Shown here piece by piece: positions 36,901-42,480 of a stretch of 43,319 nucleotides of DNA. Every line of letters begins with the position of its first letter. Within the stretch, counting starts at the first letter, position 1. The stretch is from contig NMRA01000094.1 in assembly GCA_002633005.1 (NCBI GenBank), forward strand, positions 886,840 through 930,158. Direction: 5' to 3'. The notes below the pieces were generated by a model, which had not been told where the DNA came from, made no database searches, and saw only the letters and a list, made by a program, of their open reading frames with translations. The stretch is from Phoronis australis. Lineage: Eukaryota > Phoronida > Phoronidae. Made by a program: the position numbers and the translations under genes.

Positions 36901-39900
36901 TTGTTGAAACTAAGATGTATGTCTTCTTCAATAAACATTTGAAACGAGGATTGAGCTTGCCAGTGTGTGTCAGATTAATATCGCAGGATTGACCTAGATA
37001 TTACAATAGAAAACCTGACTGACCACACTCTGGCCACACTGTGACCACACTTTGACCACACTGTGACCACACTTTGTTAATGCTTCCAGATTGGAATGCT
37101 TGGCATATCTGGTGAAAAGTTGACAACGCGGTTGAGGAAAAAGACATTTGCGCGTTTGGTTAAGCAAGACATTGCTTACTTTGATGATGGTAGTCACTCG
37201 ACAGGAGCTTTGACTGCACGCCTAGCTGACGATGCTCCTACGATACAAACAGTGAGTCACATGACTTCGTATACAACCAGCATAGATGGTTGTTGCACAA
37301 CTTTTATTATATTTTCTCCCAATATAATTCGTGATGAAAATTATATTGCACCATTCTGCTTTTTGCTTTTGTTATTATTGCATTGATTTCATTATATTTT
37401 TGCCTTAGTAGGAAATGGTATCCATTGTATTCAACCTTGTGATTGTCATATGCATGTCTCGTGAATTATTTGCTACATAACCATTCACACATAACCCTGT
37501 AACCTTGTTTTTAAAGGGCTCTTAAATTTACAATACAGTAAAATAATAAAATAAAATGCAATGCATAAGTTGGCAGCAAATTTTTGCTAATACAAGAGAA
37601 AACACTGGCACAATACTTGTAATAGTGTTTTAAGAGAACAATCATGGTGAAATCTTTGTGTCTGAAATTTTTATTTTAATCTGACCATCCATTTCTAAGA
37701 ACTGATCAAATATAGCCAATTTTTTTCTTAGATTTCTCTTAACCTTTAAGATGTAGTAACCCAGTACACTATAGCTATAGATTAACTGACATACTATTAA
37801 CCCATCCTCTGCTCATGGTTGATATATATCAAAGTTTGTCATACATGTTACCTCCTCTTTTGTAGGCTACTGGTTTACGTATCGGCTTTGTCATGGAGGG
37901 TTCCTTTACCATCTTGACTGCTCTAATTATATCACTCTTCTATGGTTGGCAGTTGGCCCTGGCTGTACTTGGCTGTTCACCTTTGATGATGATCTCTGGT
38001 AAGATTGTTGGTCACTGATTTAAAATCATGTTAAAGAAGTATTTTATTTGTTTCAAAATTTTAACTGGTGCTAAATTCAAAAAGTACTTTGCGACCTTCG
38101 TCAAGGTCTTGGGGGTTTTATGAAGTTTGCTTAATAAACAAATGTAAGAGCCAGTTCAGTTGTATAGATTGCTGATTAAGCTGCACATTTGTCTCAGTGT
38201 GCACTAGGTGGTATGACCTTGTTTTGACTGAGTGTCAAACTGGTGGACTGCTGGAAACCTGGCAACAATGCTTGGCCTCACAGATCTTGGCATGTGTATT
38301 AAAATAAATTACAAATTACTGTACTTTTATGTTAAATACCTGCACTGTATTTATGACACTTGTGTTTAAACTTCAATTTGATGTTTGCAATAGCCCTTAA
38401 AATTTTGGTTTCCAATTCTCTTTTCAAATTGTATTATTTTTAAATTCCTTCTCATAACCATAATTGGTGTTGCTTGAATTTGCATTTTATGTGCCCACAT
38501 ATTTATATGCAGGCGCATATCATCGCCATCTTTGTCTAGGTGTCTGACATCCGCTGCTGTATCTCCTAGTAAACCCCGTGCAGAATCTTTTTGTAATTTG
38601 GTAGGTGTGTTCCTATGCAAGTGACGACAGACGACGAGTTTCGAACCAATTGGAATACCGCTGTGCCCCTTAGTGACAGTTTTAGTTTTTTAGGTTTGCC
38701 TCTGTATCCTTGTAGTTGCTTAATGGATTTTTTTGAAATTTGGCATATAGCTTTTTAATAAGGAAGCAATGATGCCATTCTATTTTCCACCTGATTTTTC
38801 TCTGTCTCGTAGCCATTTTTGTTATTTTTGTGTTTGTTTCCTAGCATCCGCATCTCTGTCTGCCATACCACTCAATTATGAAAATTTACAGACTCTGTGT
38901 TTCTGATGAGAAGACATAACTGAGGCTGGCTTTTGGGCAGGTCTGACTATTGTGTCTCCCCCTATTAGCAATTTTGATTTTTGCGTCTGCAGCCAAATCT
39001 CCTTAACCCATTGAAGGAGCAGGAAATTTGAAAGACATATGTCTATGAAGCCGATGACAAATGTCAAGCTGATCCAAATACCACTGTGCCTCCTGGTTGC
39101 AAAATGTTTGTTTCTTCAGAATAAATTTATTTTATGAAATTTGGTTAATAGGCTTTTATTCAGGAAACGCCATCACCTTCCCATTTTTGGACAGATTTGA
39201 TTTTTTGTGCCACCTGGTGGCCATTTTTATTTTTGCATCTGTTTTCTGGTGTTTGTCTCCCTGTCTGAAATACCGCTTAAAAGATGAAACTTTATAAAAT
39301 GATGTTTTCCTGAGGAAAAGGTCAAGACTGACCTTGACTTTGGGATAGGTCTGACTACTGTGGCAAAATGTTTTTTTTACATTTGCCTCTATATCTTCAG
39401 AGTTCATTTTTGTATTCGACAAAGAGATTTTCTGTGCCACCTGGTGGTCATTTAAAAAATTTGCATGTTTTTAACATCTACCTCTATCCACCAAACCACT
39501 CAAAGGCTCATTATAAAAATTGCCGGTTGTGTTCCTCATCCAAAGACTCTGGCTTATGTTGAGTTTCGGATGTTTCCAACTATTCTGCAACTCCTTGAGG
39601 CAATTTTACTTTATTGTGCCTTTGGTTGAATATTGTTAACCCTTTGAAGGATCTTTGCGAAATTTGACAGGTGGGCTCTGATAGAGATGGCAGCAGATGA
39701 AGATGAGTTTCAGACATACAATCCGCCTATAGCTGTGCCCCCTAGAGTCAAGTGTTTTTACTTACCTCTATATCTCAGGAATTTCTTGGCTCATTTTCAT
39801 GAAATTTGGCAAATAGTTGTGTATTACAGAGATAGTGCCACCTTTCCAATTCAGATGTGTTTGACGCATTCTGTGTCATCTAATGTTCATTTTTATGCGC

Positions 39901-41512
39901 CCACATATTTATATGTGGACGCATTATGCCGTCATCTCTGTCCGTCCGTCCGTCCGTCCGGGCGGCGTCCGGCGTCCGGTGCTCTATCTCCAAAACCCTT
40001 TGACATACGTTCATGAAATTTGGCACATATGTTCCATTCATGAATGGGACGGCATGTGCGAACTTTCGGACGGATCCGACTACTGGTGTGCCCCCTAGTG
40101 GCAATTTTAGTTTTTTATGCTTACCTTTGTATCTTCAAAAGTCCTGAACGGATTTTCATGAAGTTCGGTATGTAGGCACCTATTAGTGAGATGACGCTAT
40201 CCTGCCGTTTTCAGATGGATTTGACATAGTTTGCACCACCTAGTGGCCATTTTTAGTGTTTTCGAGTCTGTTTTTGTGTGTCCACCCCTCTATCAACCAT
40301 ACCGCTCAAAGGATGATTGTGAAAATCGGCATGTATATGCTTACTATGTAGAGGACGGTTGACGATGATTTTCCGACGATTTCGACTACTGTAGCGCCTC
40401 CTAGTGGCAGCTTTGTTTTTTTTTGCACCTATGGCTGTATCTCCTAAACCGTTTGCAGGATCTTTATGAAATTGTGTAAGTATATTTATATGATGTTAAC
40501 AACAAAAGATGACGACTTTTGTACGGATCCGACTACCGGTGTGCCCCCTAGTGGCAATTTTAGTTTTTTACGCTTACCTTTGTATCTTCAAAAGTCCTGA
40601 ACGGATTTTCATGAAATTTGGTATGTAGGCACCTATTAGTGAGATGACGCTATCCTCCCGTTTTCAGATGGATTCGACATAGTTTGCGCCACCTAGTGGC
40701 CATTTTTACTGTTTTCGAGTCTGTATTTTTGCGTCCACCCCTCTATCAACCAAACCGCTCAAAGGATGATTGTGAAAATTGGCGTGTATGTGCTTACTAT
40801 AAGGAAGACAGCTGACAATGATTTTCAGACGATTTGGACTACTGTGGCGCCTCNTGCTTTAAGCAACTGGTGTATAGGATGTGCTTGTATTATGAAGATT
40901 ACTCACATTTTGCCCCTAGCCTATTGAGGAGACAATGACCATGCCTTTCCATTTTGCAAAGTACAACATACTACATATATGCCCTCTACTGGCCACTTTA
41001 TGGTACCAATAAACAACCCTAGAAGGATACCGTATGCGGTGCAATTGTGGGCGCATTTCCTCGCTCTGCGTTGCTCTTGTTTGATATTAAAAGCACCCAT
41101 AGAAACCCACGATTTGTGGTGCTGTCATAGGTGCATTTTAACGCTTCACAGTGCTCTTGTTGTAATTAACAGAAGCATTTCAATTTGTTTACTTGAAGGT
41201 GCTCTTGAGATGAAAATGTTGGAAAGAAACCAGCAACGAGACACGGAATTTAAAGAAGAAGCTGGAAAGGTAGTCTTGTGTCTTTATAGATAGGTGCCTG
41301 ACATGCAGAGTCATTTTAAGATATTGTAAAGTTAAACTACTGTAGGAAGGAAATGTTTTTGTATTTAATATTTGTTATTTAGCCATTTTCTATTACATGT
41401 GGTGAAAACAGACCGCAAGTGAAGTTATTGAAAACATGCGAACTGTGCAAAGCTTGACAAGGGAAAGACTGTTCTATGAGAAATACTGCGAATACTTACA
41501 GAAACCATACAG
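12852..41512 (+). CDS. ABCB1: ABCB1-type full ABC transporter (P-glycoprotein family), 3' part outside window
   Basis: Join of 21 exons: 12852-12934, 13663-13708, 13841-13961, 14341-14462, 16307-16440, 16860-17031, 20393-20517, 21138-21309, 22233-22346, 23835-23945, 24267-24392, 24774-24977, 27294-27464, 28184-28385, 28785-28876, 31605-31757, 36267-36368, 37090-37251, 37866-37998, 41199-41269, 41412-41512. Phases agree throughout, giving 905 residues plus a split codon. Known role of the family: ATP-driven efflux or lipid flipping of hydrophobic compounds at the plasma membrane. Visible motifs: glycosylation sequons NVT and NIT in the first extracellular loop, six helices of TMD1, Walker [10 protein letters not shown] (419-427), Q-loop VSQEP (Q467), signature LSGGQ (523-527), Walker [12 protein letters not shown] (D547, E548), H-loop H579. 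The linker has kinase-type serines. The order matches ABCB1/4/5/11; which vertebrate paralogue it equals cannot be decided, so the symbol is family-level. NBD2 is beyond the window. Confidence 0.95.
13182..13328 (+). repeat. 15-bp minisatellite (x10) with E-box units, intron 1
   Basis: Ten units of gtgtcatgtcaccac. Five carry a perfect CACGTG palindrome. The period is a multiple of three, so several frames stay open; I do not read it as coding. Confidence 0.9.
13663..13708 (+). CDS. ABCB1: ABCB exon 2: acidic/basic N-terminal tail
   Basis: Acceptor tgtgttccag; encodes [15 protein letters not shown], the charged tail before the first helix usual in ABCB1-type proteins. Donor TTA|gtaaga, phase 0. 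Confidence 0.85.
13841..13961 (+). CDS. ABCB1: ABCB exon 3: TM helix 1
   Basis: Starts FRYAS and carries the first membrane helix ([20 protein letters not shown]). Ends in phase 1 before gtaagt. Confidence 0.93.
14341..14462 (+). CDS. ABCB1: ABCB exon 4: first extracellular loop and TM helix 2
   Basis: Encodes two overlapping N-glycosylation sequons (NVT, NIT) and then the second helix ([16 protein letters not shown]). Phase 0 end at cag|gtaatg. Confidence 0.93.
14838..15390 (+). repeat. 17-bp minisatellite, intron 4
   Basis: About 30 units of aactgacagtacttccc with point changes and shortened units lacking the ctgac part. Long - strand open frames over it are by-products of the repeat. Confidence 0.93.
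15404..15505 (+). repeat. 34-bp tandem repeat (x3), intron 4
   Basis: Three near-identical units containing gaggagcaggttggggcaag directly follow the 17-bp array; the period is twice 17. Confidence 0.9.
15506..16306 (+). other. Rest of intron 4
   Basis: No gene, domain or clear repeat recognised; ordinary AT-rich intron sequence up to the exon 5 acceptor. Confidence 0.5.
16307..16440 (+). CDS. ABCB1: ABCB exon 5: first intracellular loop with coupling helix
   Basis: Encodes [20 protein letters not shown] then AWFDE and GELTTRLA, the conserved cytoplasmic coupling segment of ABCB exporters. Ends in phase 2. Confidence 0.95.
16441..16859 (+). other. Intron 5
   Basis: Ordinary intron sequence; nothing recognised. 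Confidence 0.6.
16860..17031 (+). CDS. ABCB1: ABCB exon 6: TM helices 3 and 4
   Basis: Completes Ser169 and continues [13 protein letters not shown], then two hydrophobic helices separated by WKSWRM. Length 172; ends phase 0 at AAA|gtaagt. Confidence 0.95.
19546..19708. mobile_element. hAT-like MITE, ~163 bp
   Basis: The left end caatggcggatttaagg and the right end, read in reverse as caggggcagatacaagatt, are imperfect terminal inverted repeats around C-rich and G-rich tracts. The pattern resembles common non-autonomous hAT elements. A clear target duplication is not visible. Confidence 0.45.
20190..20381 (-). mobile_element. tRNA-derived SINE inserted at the exon 7 splice acceptor
   Basis: On the - strand a tRNA-like head carries an A box (tggcttagtgtg, complement of 20360-20371) and a perfect B box (ggttcgagtcc, complement of 20317-20327), followed by an unrelated body and an AT-rich tail. 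It is flanked by identical 15-bp direct repeats (taatgttacaggtta) at 20175-20189 and 20382-20396. The downstream repeat contains the exon 7 acceptor AG and the first four exon bases, so the insertion duplicated the splice site. The SINE family is not identified. Confidence 0.85.
20393..20517 (+). CDS. ABCB1: ABCB exon 7: second intracellular loop
   Basis: Encodes [20 protein letters not shown] and [12 protein letters not shown], the long cytoplasmic extension of helices 4-5. Its acceptor lies inside a 15-bp duplication made by a SINE insertion, and its 3' edge is partly duplicated downstream. Phase 2 end. Confidence 0.95.
20518..21137 (+). repeat. Intron 7 with fragmentary copies of the exon 7 3' edge
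   Basis: 20547-20566 repeats 20 bp of exon 7 (20486-20505), 61 bp away. 20855-20905 repeats the end of exon 7 together with the donor and early intron (agcacaaagagattga...gtgtgtgttcacct). A third related piece starts near 20824. Confidence 0.75.
21138..21309 (+). CDS. ABCB1: ABCB exon 8: TM helix 5
   Basis: Completes Arg268, then [15 protein letters not shown] and the fifth helix ([20 protein letters not shown]). Length 172; donor ACG|gtatgt. Confidence 0.95.
21723..22060 (+). pseudogene. Decayed non-LTR retrotransposon reverse-transcriptase C-terminus, intron 8
   Basis: The frame from 21763 reads [20 protein letters not shown] and later FSGDRLW. This resembles the YKCLxGLAPxYL ... GxRxFxxxxxxLWN end of LINE-type (CR1/L2/RTE-like) reverse transcriptase. 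An in-frame stop precedes it and the rest of the element is missing, so it is a fossil fragment. Confidence 0.5.
22233..22346 (+). CDS. ABCB1: ABCB exon 9: TM helix 6
   Basis: Encodes [20 protein letters not shown] and the start of the connection to the nucleotide-binding domain (AKLFAIINR). 38 codons, both edges in phase 0. Confidence 0.95.
22942..23245 (+). repeat. ~35-bp minisatellite, intron 9, with a single-n join
   Basis: Units of ggtctcacacatcagctata followed by ttagagggtgggtg, some lacking 3 bp. The n at 23066 marks a collapsed or unmerged join, so the true copy number is unknown. Confidence 0.9.
23602..23760 (+). repeat. 38-bp tandem repeat (x4) with donor-like units, intron 9
   Basis: Four identical 38-bp units plus 7 bp. 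Each contains tgtgtaagtattg, i.e. GTAAGTAT, which is a perfect-consensus 5' splice site. It lies ~75 bp upstream of exon 10. Confidence 0.92.
23835..23945 (+). CDS. ABCB1: ABCB exon 10: NBD1 entry with A-loop
   Basis: Encodes [11 protein letters not shown] ... [15 protein letters not shown]. The Tyr in FRYPSRP is the A-loop aromatic that stacks on adenine. 37 codons, phase 0. Confidence 0.95.
23946..24266 (+). other. Intron 10
   Basis: Ordinary intron; nothing recognised. Confidence 0.6.
24267..24392 (+). CDS. ABCB1: ABCB exon 11: Walker A
   Basis: Encodes [14 protein letters not shown] then GSSGCGKST (Walker A, residues 419-427, all key residues present) and FYDPVGGQ. 42 codons, phase 0. 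Confidence 0.97.
24555..24615 (+). repeat. 17-bp tandem repeat (x3.6), intron 11
   Basis: Units of gtgcactatgtaatact with single changes. Confidence 0.85.
24774..24977 (+). CDS. ABCB1: ABCB exon 12: Q-loop
   Basis: Encodes [16 protein letters not shown] with Q-loop Gln467 and AENIAYGQ, ending DFVSRLPK. 68 codons, phase 0. Confidence 0.97.
25200..25800 (+). repeat. Old, diverged copy of the dispersed composite repeat, intron 12
   Basis: Shares the order gtgccccctagtgacaatttt, 'cctctgtatcttt', 'tggcaaatagg' and 'ctccttaatcctttgcaag' with the younger copies at 33.4 and 39.9 kb, at clearly lower identity. One degenerate CTCF-like motif (25221-25235). Confidence 0.6.
25805..26030 (+). repeat. 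Dispersed repeat with 'ggttaacgccca' units, intron 12
   Basis: Begins accgtaaacgttcgggttaa and repeats a ~35-bp theme (cggttaa...gcccac...ccgactttt). A related short piece, taccgtattcactctaataa with 'aataagcaccc', is at 32836-32945. Confidence 0.55.
27001..27261 (+). repeat. 87-bp tandem repeat (x3) immediately upstream of exon 13
   Basis: Units start at about 27004, 27091 and 27178. 87 is a multiple of three, and the units are open in the same frame as exon 13 from 26946 through 27464, with no stop before the exon. Differences in the third unit are mostly amino-acid changing, which argues against selection for a protein. Confidence 0.92.
27294..27464 (+). CDS. ABCB1: ABCB exon 13: signature and Walker B
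   Basis: Encodes [20 protein letters not shown] and [15 protein letters not shown]: signature LSGGQ and Walker B with catalytic Glu548. 57 codons, phase 0. Its last ~32 bp and donor are the first unit of an ~80-bp tandem array, and an 87-bp tandem array lies just upstream. Confidence 0.97.
27433..27820 (+). repeat. ~80-bp tandem array spanning the exon 13 donor
   Basis: Units start at 27433, 27513, 27595 and 27679, followed by degraded ones. Each unit contains the exon 13 end (gcagctcttgataag) and the donor gtatgtgtgtg. The second unit keeps an identical exon|donor junction (gataag|gtatgt, GT at 27545). Later units decay. Confidence 0.9.
28072..28091 (+). repeat. (TG)n microsatellite, intron 13
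   Basis: About nine TG dinucleotides. Confidence 0.9.
28184..28385 (+). CDS. ABCB1: ABCB exon 14: H-loop and NBD1 end
   Basis: Encodes [16 protein letters not shown] with switch His579, then the D-loop-distal end of NBD1 ([10 protein letters not shown]) and the start of the linker. Ends in phase 1. Confidence 0.96.
28785..28876 (+). CDS. ABCB1: ABCB exon 15: regulatory linker
   Basis: Completes Glu635 and encodes 30 linker residues including [14 protein letters not shown]. Ser650, Ser656 and Ser659 sit in basic contexts of the kind phosphorylated by PKA/PKC in mammalian P-glycoprotein linkers; phosphorylation here is inference. Confidence 0.85.
29087..29141 (+). repeat. Remote copy of the exon 16 acceptor repeat
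   Basis: Matches the 49-bp unit at 31.5 kb (catgaccaagttgtgatcca then tgcag|gt and atactgcacattgtaacatg), 2.5 kb upstream of the array. Confidence 0.88.
29212..29290 (+). repeat. Trinucleotide microsatellite (ATT/ACT)
   Basis: Interrupted run of attact-type trinucleotides. Confidence 0.85.
31484..31606 (+). repeat. 49-bp tandem array spanning the exon 16 acceptor
   Basis: Units aligned on gtgatcca start at 31494, 31543 and 31592, exactly 49 bp apart. Each carries the acceptor AG at equivalent positions (31505-6, 31554-5, 31603-4). Only the third leads into the exon 16 reading frame; the first two lead to codons ending in a TAA. Confidence 0.92.
31605..31757 (+). CDS. ABCB1: ABCB exon 16: linker end and TM helix 7
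   Basis: Encodes [18 protein letters not shown] then the seventh helix ([20 protein letters not shown]) and [10 protein letters not shown]. 51 codons, phase 0. Its acceptor is the third unit of a 49-bp tandem array. Confidence 0.94.
31814..32124 (+). repeat. 17-bp minisatellite (~18 copies), intron 16
   Basis: Units of gtatgtgcccaagtaca starting 57 bp after the exon 16 donor. Open frames on both strands are by-products of the repeat. Confidence 0.93.
32395..32690 (+). repeat. Dispersed repeat fragment, intron 16
   Basis: Contains 'tgttcaatatctcaaaaacc', 'ccctgctccccagggcc' and a CTCF-like gcacctcctagtggc at 32654-32668. It is related in order to 41735-42480 ('ccctggcccccagggcc', 'gctcaatacctcaaaaaact'). 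Confidence 0.55.
33424..35030 (+). repeat. Long copy of the dispersed composite repeat, intron 16
   Basis: The 5' end tacgcccacatatttatatg is followed by a 12-bp gtccgtccggag minisatellite (33470-33590), then ~150-bp sub-units each marked by a C(C/A)CCTAGTGGC-type core. The 3' end is tttgtgggcgcatttcaacg. The ends share an inverted gcgcccac/gtgggcgc. Good CTCF-like cores are at 33702, 33848, 34008, 34147, 34544 and 34686. No coding potential seen. Confidence 0.8.
35031..36266 (+). other. Rest of intron 16
   Basis: No exon supported. 35805-35930 clusters a GC box (ccgcccc, 35810), a YY1-like aaaatggcggc (35875) and an inverted CCAAT (gattggtcag, ~35920), which could be a promoter or a relic of an element. 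Confidence 0.4.
36267..36368 (+). CDS. ABCB1: ABCB exon 17: TM helix 8
   Basis: Encodes [13 protein letters not shown] and the eighth helix ([20 protein letters not shown]). 34 codons, phase 0. Confidence 0.94.
36369..37089 (+). other. Intron 17
   Basis: Ordinary intron apart from a short tract of tgaccacact repeats (37020-37075) occupying the region just before the exon 18 acceptor. Confidence 0.6.
37090..37251 (+). CDS. ABCB1: ABCB exon 18: third intracellular loop
   Basis: Encodes [27 protein letters not shown] and [12 protein letters not shown], matching the second-half coupling segment of ABCB1. 54 codons, phase 0. Confidence 0.95.
37252..37865 (+). other. Intron 18
   Basis: Ordinary AT-rich intron; nothing recognised. 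Confidence 0.6.
37866..37998 (+). CDS. ABCB1: ABCB exon 19: TM helices 9 and 10
   Basis: Encodes [40 protein letters not shown]. Phase 1 end at TCTG|gtaaga. Confidence 0.95.
38485..39888 (+). repeat. Older copy of the composite repeat, interrupted by a younger one, intron 19
   Basis: Starts tgtgcccacatatttatatg and continues with diverged sub-units. CTCF-like cores are at 39207-39221 and, degenerate, near 38662 and at 39434. Its 3' end appears to resume after the younger copy at about 41120-41165 (ataggtgcattttaacgctt). Confidence 0.65.
39889..41085 (+). repeat. Young copy of the composite repeat, intron 19
   Basis: The 5' end is atgcgcccacatatttatat, followed by a tccg run, then 453-bp higher-order units (gtgccccctagtggc at 40088 and again at 40541), each made of three sub-units of 145, 161 and 147 bp. 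The 3' end is ttgtgggcgcatttcctcgc. CTCF-like cores are at 40088, 40233, 40394, 40541, 40686 and a variant at 40981. An n at 40854 interrupts the third unit. Confidence 0.82.
40854..40854. other. Single-n contig join inside the composite repeat
   Basis: The n interrupts gcgcctc|ctagtggc, where the next sub-unit motif is expected, so the array length is unreliable. Confidence 0.8.
41199..41269 (+). CDS. ABCB1: ABCB exon 20: fourth intracellular loop, first part
   Basis: Completes Gly849, then [20 protein letters not shown] and AGK. Acceptor tacttgaag, with a weak pyrimidine tract and dispersed repeat ending ~30 bp upstream. Phase 0 end at AAG|gtagtc. Confidence 0.92.
41412..41512 (+). CDS. 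ABCB1: ABCB exon 21: fourth intracellular loop, last exon in window
   Basis: Encodes [20 protein letters not shown] and [13 protein letters not shown], ending in phase 2 (ag|gtgtgt). The remaining TMD2 helices and NBD2 must lie beyond 43319. Confidence 0.94.
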
Positions 41513-41624
41513 GTGTGTATTGACAATGGGTCTAGCGCCAGACATGTTATTATCTACTGTGGTTACCGAAGCTTAGAATTGAGTTGTGTCTAAATCATGT
41601 CTGTGCGGCCATATATATTATACA

Positions 41625-41650
41625 GATGCACACACACACACTCACACACA

Positions 41651-41703
<53 letters not shown>

Positions 41704-41705
41704 AG
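41625..41705 (+). repeat. (CA)n microsatellite, intron 21
   Basis: Long CA run with ctca interruptions. Confidence 0.95.
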
Positions 41706-41734
41706 ATATGTGGTCAAACATTGTCGTCATCCTG

Positions 41735-42480
41735 GGGAGTTGTATGGCTATTCAAGTGTTGGATCTTGATGAAAGTTGGTTCAGAGGTGTAAGGTATCAC
41801 TGCAACGGTGATTGCCACTTCTCAATATGCCCTGGCCCCCAGGGCCGGAGGGTCGGAGAGAAGAGCATTCTCAGGTGATATCTAGAGAACCCATGGATGC
41901 TTTTCGTTGAATCTTGTCACAGAGCTACGTATTGATAATGCACTGATACCAATCAATTTTTGGGAAGATTTGAACACTGCCGCTTTCCGTAGGGGTGTTC
42001 TTTTTCTCAATAAGGATCTTTTTCAGTACTTTTGAGTGGAAGAGCATTTTTGGATGATGTCTAATTCTCAATTTCAATGAAACTTGACATTGCATTGGCA
42101 TTTTCAACTACTGCAGTATGATCTGCTAGCGGCCATTTAGTCCAGCTGTTCTATTGTCTGGCCGTTCTGTTGTCCGGACATTCTTTAGCCAGGCCGTTTT
42201 GTCCGTTCTGTTGTCCGTCCGTTCTGTTGTCCAGCCGTTCTGTTGTCCGACCGTTGTGTTGTCCGACCGTTCTGTTGTCCGGCCGTTCTGTTGTCCGGCG
42301 GTTCTGTTGCCCGGCCATTCTGTTGTCTGGCCATTCTCTTGTCCGGTCGTTCTGGTGTCCGGCTGTGCTGTTGTCCGGTCGTTCTCTTGTCCGGCTGTTC
42401 TGTTGTCCAGTTGTCTGCTCAATACCTCAAAAAACTCTCCATCGTATTTTGATGAAATTTGGTACAAAGGGGTAGGGTTC
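41735..42480 (+). repeat. Dispersed repeat fragment containing a 16-bp minisatellite
   Basis: Related to 32395-32690. About 17 units of ttctgttgtccggccg occupy 42139-42416, in the position where the other composite repeats carry their tccg minisatellite. Confidence 0.7.
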
